Source: Ephemerocybe angulata (taxonomy: Eukaryota; Basidiomycota; Agaricomycetes; Agaricales; Psathyrellaceae). From it: DNA of 64,000 nucleotides. The stretch is from contig JAACJK010000109.1 of NCBI GenBank assembly GCA_013368325.1, forward strand, positions 1,736,001 to 1,800,000, read 5' to 3'. How positions within the stretch are numbered: position 1 is the first letter of the stretch; each line of letters starts with the position of its first letter. Of the stretch, positions 59,968-64,000 are shown one piece after another. The notes below the pieces were generated by a model. The model was given only the letters and a program-made list of their open reading frames with translations. It was not told the origin of the DNA and did no database searches. The translations under genes were made by a program, and so were the position numbers.

Positions 59968-61553
59968 TTACCCCTTGACTTTCCGCTTCTTCGACTTGCT
60001 CGGTTGAGGGGTACTCTCAGTCGCCTTGGAAGCTATCCGGCGACTGGAACGCCTCGTACCTCCCTCGACTGCCACAACATCCTCTCCCAAATCGGTACTG
60101 GCTTCCTCTGCTGGAGGCACTTCAGTGGCTCGTGATCGTTTTCCCGTAGCCACAGCACCCTTCCCCCTTTTCGAGTCCTTAACCGCTGTACCTTCTTCAC
60201 CAATGACATCCTCATCCTCATCCTGATCCTCGCCCGCCTCTTCATCATCATCCACCTTGGCCCTTTTCTTCCCCTTCCCCTTCGCAGCAGGCAGTTTGGC
60301 CTTAGGTTTTGCTTTAGATTTAGCAGCGGAGGAGGAAGAGGCCCCCGAGCCAAGCTTCTTGAGATCAAGGCCTTCCCAGCCTCCCCGTTCAGCGAGGAGG
60401 TTTATAGCATCCCATTCCTCCTGCTTCACGCGCTGCACGCTCAGCCGCCCGCGCGTCACGAGGCCCATACCTACATGTCCCATGTACCGTCAGTAAATTC
60501 ACCCCTTCGTCCCCTTCCCGGGATTCGGCAAAAAGGCTGAAAGGAAGCACTCACCCTGGAGAGCGAGAACACTTGCGCGAGAGAGGTACGAGAGCTCTGG
60601 GATGAGGCCTGGGACGGTGTCGCCTGATTTGGGGAGGGGGACGGAGGCGATGTAGCGGAGGAGGGCGAGGGGGACGAAGTGGGCTGCGCGGGAGGTGAAT
60701 GTTAGGTCGACCATGTACCATTTTGGGTTGGTTTTGTCGGATTTCTGGGGGGCGTGGGGTTAGCGTGGGTGAGGAGAGGAGAGTGTGGGGGCCGTACGGC
60801 GTCGTAGTATGGGTGTTCGCTGGGTTTGTGCATGAGCTGGTGAGTATGTGTGGTGAGGGGTTGTGGAGCTTACGGGTCCCATGCGGTATCTAGAACGAGA
60901 GTCGTGAGTATGCAGCAGGTGTGGTGTGGATGTGAGTGAGGACAGGCGTACAATCTGGATACGCCTCTTTAGAGACCTTCGTTGGTGCACTTTCAGCTTG
61001 GCATGCAGCATGGATATGAAACGGAATACCTCGGCAAATGCAGCAATTCCTGGCCAAAGCCAGAGTTCAGCTCATGATACTTGTGTCACGCAAGATTTGG
61101 GAATTTGCCACTGACCTGGCTCCTTGCAATTAGAGTGGTAGAATAACGCCTAAAGACATCATTAGAGCTCGTATGGCGGGTGGGTGAGAACCAGAGCCAA
61201 CCTTATCCCCAACCTTCATCTCCTTCATGATATTCCTCGCCTCGTAATTGCGCACGCCCTCCCAGGGTGACGACTTAACTTCTTCGAAGTCGTCGACGCT
61301 GAACTGGCCACACCAGCATAAGCGTCAAGCCCACCATTCCGTCACAATCCTTGATGATATACCTTGACGTCCTTCCCCTTCTCTATCCTGGAATCCGGCT
61401 CAGCTTTGAGCAGGTAATACCGTGCAGCGGTTGTGCCAGCGGTATCTCCAGCTGACTGTGACGGTCCTGCACGCGTCGAAGAGGTGTCAGGCGCGTCGTT
61501 CATCGTAGAATAGTACATGTCGACTTACCTGAATCGTTTCCCATTGTCGACAT
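59968..61553 (-). CDS. EVE-domain nuclear protein (THYN1-like)
   Basis: Ten minus-strand exons: 61553-61529, 61466-61363, 61303-61202, 61149-61116, 61049-61030, 60976-60952, 60889-60874, 60819-60798, 60744-60555 and 60470-59968, about 346 aa. The EVE (PUA-like) domain reads ARYYLLKAEPDSR, WEGVRNYEARNIMKEMKVGD, LFYHSNCKEPGIAAFAEV, PKWYMVDLTF and a final GLVTRGRLSVQRV. EVE domains flip out and bind modified bases such as 5-methylcytosine. The C-terminal 150 residues are Lys/Ala-rich, then very acidic, then Arg-rich (RRSSRRIASK) and end in KSKKRKVKG, a strong nuclear import signal. One donor (GTTGGC at 61201) is atypical. Probable chromatin or DNA-modification reader. Confidence 0.88.
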
Positions 61554-61642
61554 GTTTCTGGGGTCTGCGCGTCGCGGTGGTAGGTGTGGTTCAGGGCGTA
61601 GTTCAGGTCAAGACGCGATCTCGCGACTTGTCACGCTGGAGG

Positions 61643-61664
61643 TGACGTGACGTGTGACGTGACA
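61643..61664. promoter_or_regulatory. TGACG repeat cluster upstream of the EVE gene
   Basis: Three TGACG(T) half-sites of the CRE/bZIP type in about 20 bases, roughly 90-110 bp upstream of the start at 61553, followed by a plus-strand CCAAT. Binding is inferred only from the sequence. Confidence 0.35.
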
Positions 61665-62246
61665 CCAATTAGCGCCCATGTTCGGGCCCTTCCTCCTCCG
61701 CCCTTGAGCGATTTACTTCAGTCGCATGGGCTCTGGTGCCAATATCGGCTATCTCTCGGGGACAGAATAATTTTTTCGTATTCTGGTAAGCATTGGGAGA
61801 TCTTATTGTCACGAGATGTTGGTAACCTTCTCGAAGCTTCGAAGAAGTCGCTCACAAGCCATACTATGATATAGATATGAATGCCGTGCCATGAGCAGCA
61901 CTTGGGTGGGTCACTGCACTCCAAATGGGTACGTAGTCGTTTGCTTCCTAAGGTTTGGCTTTGAAGATCCAGGAAACCCGTTGACTCCGACACTTTGGTG
62001 ACCTTATAGCGAACTTCGAAGTTCGCGGAATCAGCAGTTACAGCGTGTTCACAGGGAATGGCCACAGTTAGTTTTACGTTCTGTCCATTTCACCCAGGAG
62101 ACGGGCCTCCAGTCTACTGGGGACTAGAGTCTGCTCATATTTATACCTTGCGGGTGACTAATGCTCCAATGCTAGATAATCCAAATGCTCGATCTTCAAA
62201 GGTCAAAAAGTCATATAGAGAGTACATAGATGAACATTCTTCAAGC
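61665..62246. other. Intergenic region
   Basis: No supported gene; a 115-codon minus frame at 61718-62065 has no family resemblance. Confidence 0.45.
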
Positions 62247-63701
62247 CTATTCTGAAGCGGTAATACTTAAAACAAAGCCAGGTCGCCCCAAATACGCTCG
62301 CGGGACTCCTGGAGAACTTCCGATGCTGACAAACACCGTCTCCGGACTGGTCCTCTCCCAAGACTCCGTATTGTTAGGCTTTATAGTGTGCACTTTTGTG
62401 TCACCGCTGCCCTGTATGGTACTGTGGACACAGGCGTGTATGTCGAACGCTGTTTCGTTCTTGATTCCGATCTTGTTGGGCAAGTCCGGCGTCGATGTGT
62501 ATGTCGCAGCGTCAACGCTAACGGATTGAATACCTGCGGGACCATAGTGAAGTATCAGCATTCAGTAAACTTAAAACTGAACCCTGTTGCCGCACCTTCC
62601 CAGGAATCCTTCCGGGGCATCTTCTGTATGTGGAGGATCATACCCAAGCGAGCTCGGTGCACTCGAGCACCTTGCCCCTCTATACTCCCCGGCAGGCTTA
62701 CGTGCGCGCTTTCATCCTCGCAACGAATCCAGTACTCAGCGCCCTCCGGCTTGATAGGCCACTGTCCCGTACTCCCTTTTGCTCCTGAGACTGCAACGTA
62801 GATAAGTGTGCTCAGGTGGTTCATGATGATGATTGTGCCAGGAACTCCGGGGGTGTAGTAGATTTCTTGATCGGTGTACGAGTGCTGCATCTCGTTTTCG
62901 GGAACAGCGGCGTCGGGAACAGCGGGCTCCGGTTCCGATTCGATGGCGGGAGGCGGTTCGATGACACTTCGGACTGGGACCAATGAGGAATCGGATTCCG
63001 GCGTCTTCTGTACGATGATGAGGTCAACTTGTTTCAAGTTACTTTCATCGTCAAAGTCGGTTATGGTGCAGGGACCAGTGGCCGGGATTTTCAGCTGTCC
63101 CAGAGGAGAGTCTGTTTCCAGACTTTGTCAAGGATGTTTATTGAGAAATGCTGACGATGCGCGCGAAGAGGAGGCTAGTCTCACCTATATACTCCCTGCA
63201 CGACAGTTGCAAGTTTCCAGTAGAACGGTTCTTTGTCTACGTAGACCTCAGAGCTCTCGCAGCTTGTGCCACTTGCTGTCAGGTATCGTCCGTCGTGGAA
63301 GGACATCACTGCGACTTTTCTTTCGGACGTGCTGGGATGACGGTGAAGAATCCACTGTGGATGATGAGTTGGAGTTCACATTGCGAATGTGGAAGCCAAT
63401 TGCCTGTTGGTTTCTGTCCCCAGAGAAGGTAGCAGAGTTGACTGGTCGTGTAGGTTTAAGATCTGATCAGACTCTCGTGGATACAAGGTCGTTAGAGGAG
63501 ACACATACCGGTCCCTTTATTATCCAGGGTCACTTCTGCGATCGCCCCTTCCGAGTTTCTGATGTAATGGGGGCCACCTAAGATGCTCCTCCGTGAGCCC
63601 AGGTGGTCGAGGGTTGACATCACTGGCACGGATTTTCGACTGACTGAAGTGGATTCCTTCGACTTCAGGCTCATCTTTGCAGAGTTCTTCAACTGGCTCA
63701 T
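62247..63701 (-). CDS. Unrecognised protein with duplicated C-terminal domain
   Basis: Minus-strand exons that can be joined with fair support: 62533-62247 (last), 63122-62596, and one ending at 63185 that encodes VAVMSFHDGRYLTASG ... FYWKLATVVQGVY. The start at 63701 and the exon carrying GGPHYIRNSEGAIAEVTLDNKG are less certain. Two related units of about 75 residues lie in tandem at the end: IIIMNHLSTLIYVAVSGA with WPIKPEGAEYWIR, and IGIKNETAFDIHACVH with HTIKPNNTESWER and VFVSIGSSPGVPRAYLGRPG. Between the N-terminal part and the repeats is an acidic Pro/Glu-rich linker. The N-terminal part could be a beta-trefoil-like domain, but this is a guess. Function unknown. Confidence 0.55.
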
Positions 63702-64000
63702 CAAAGACTCCAGCGAAAATGGGGGTTTTAATGCCTCCCATGGCGGGAAGGGTAATTGGTTGAAGTGGTAAGGCTGCGGGAAGGGAGGACTGAATGGTTT
63801 ATCACTGTTCTCGCTATCGAGATATCGATAACATCACTTACAGATTGTGTCAAGGCTCTGAGAGCCTTTAAATGACATCACGAACGTCACATGAATTTGC
63901 CTTGTGGCGTCGAAGTGATCAATGACCTCAAGGACGGCGCTTATTTGTAAGAAGCCAGCGAGGAGGAGGTCGGCGAGCGCTCGGGGGCCCCGAGATGGTT
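63702..64000. other. Right-edge region
   Basis: Upstream region of the preceding minus-strand gene; nothing else recognised before the window ends. Confidence 0.5.

Noticed and set aside
61718..62065. 115-codon minus-strand ORF
   Set aside because: No motif, no good start context, and it lies in the spacer between two same-strand genes.

Overview
The window is nuclear DNA of a filamentous basidiomycete, most likely an Agaricomycete. The evidence is dense small genes split by many short (about 45-60 nt) GT-AG introns, several very small exons, a gypsy-type LTR retrotransposon with a chromodomain integrase, and gene families typical of mushrooms (multi-exon P450, arrestin-like proteins, AIG1-type GTPase, secreted low-complexity proteins). 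No rRNA, convincing tRNA or CRISPR was seen. Exon boundaries were read by eye from GT/AG sites and frame continuity; an individual boundary can be off by a few bases.

Left part (1-26 kb): a decayed 3' fragment of a Ypt1/Rab1 GTPase; a membrane protein with a C-terminal NADAR-like domain; a complete cullin-1; a one-NBD ABC protein; a secreted protein whose C-terminal half carries a His-Gly / Ala-Cys pair suggestive of a caspase-like fold; a long gene-poor stretch; a second NADAR protein with an N-myristoylation signal; a glutathione S-transferase; a class I histone deacetylase; and a urate/xanthine permease.

Middle part (26-40 kb): a 17-exon cytochrome P450, a very large scaffold nucleoporin (Nup188 type), a type I methionine aminopeptidase converging on it, and an AIG1-type GTPase with a coiled-coil tail, divergent from the aminopeptidase.

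A full-length, apparently very young Ty3/gypsy chromovirus occupies 40386-48028: identical 196-bp LTRs, a 5-bp ACGTC target duplication, gag and pol in different frames, and an extra overlapping 180-codon ORF3. Its primer binding site is an 11-nt perfect complement of the predicted 5' end of its own transcript, as in Tf1-type self-priming elements.

Right part (50-64 kb): two arrestin-like paralogues in tandem separated by 3 kb without recognisable genes; a small basic protein with a canonical eIF4E-binding motif; an EVE-domain (THYN1-like) nuclear protein built from tiny exons; and an unrecognised protein with an internal repeat of about 75 residues. The most interesting items are the self-priming retroelement with its overprinted ORF3, the two membrane-targeted NADAR proteins, the candidate secreted clan CD-like protein and the candidate eIF4E-binding protein.
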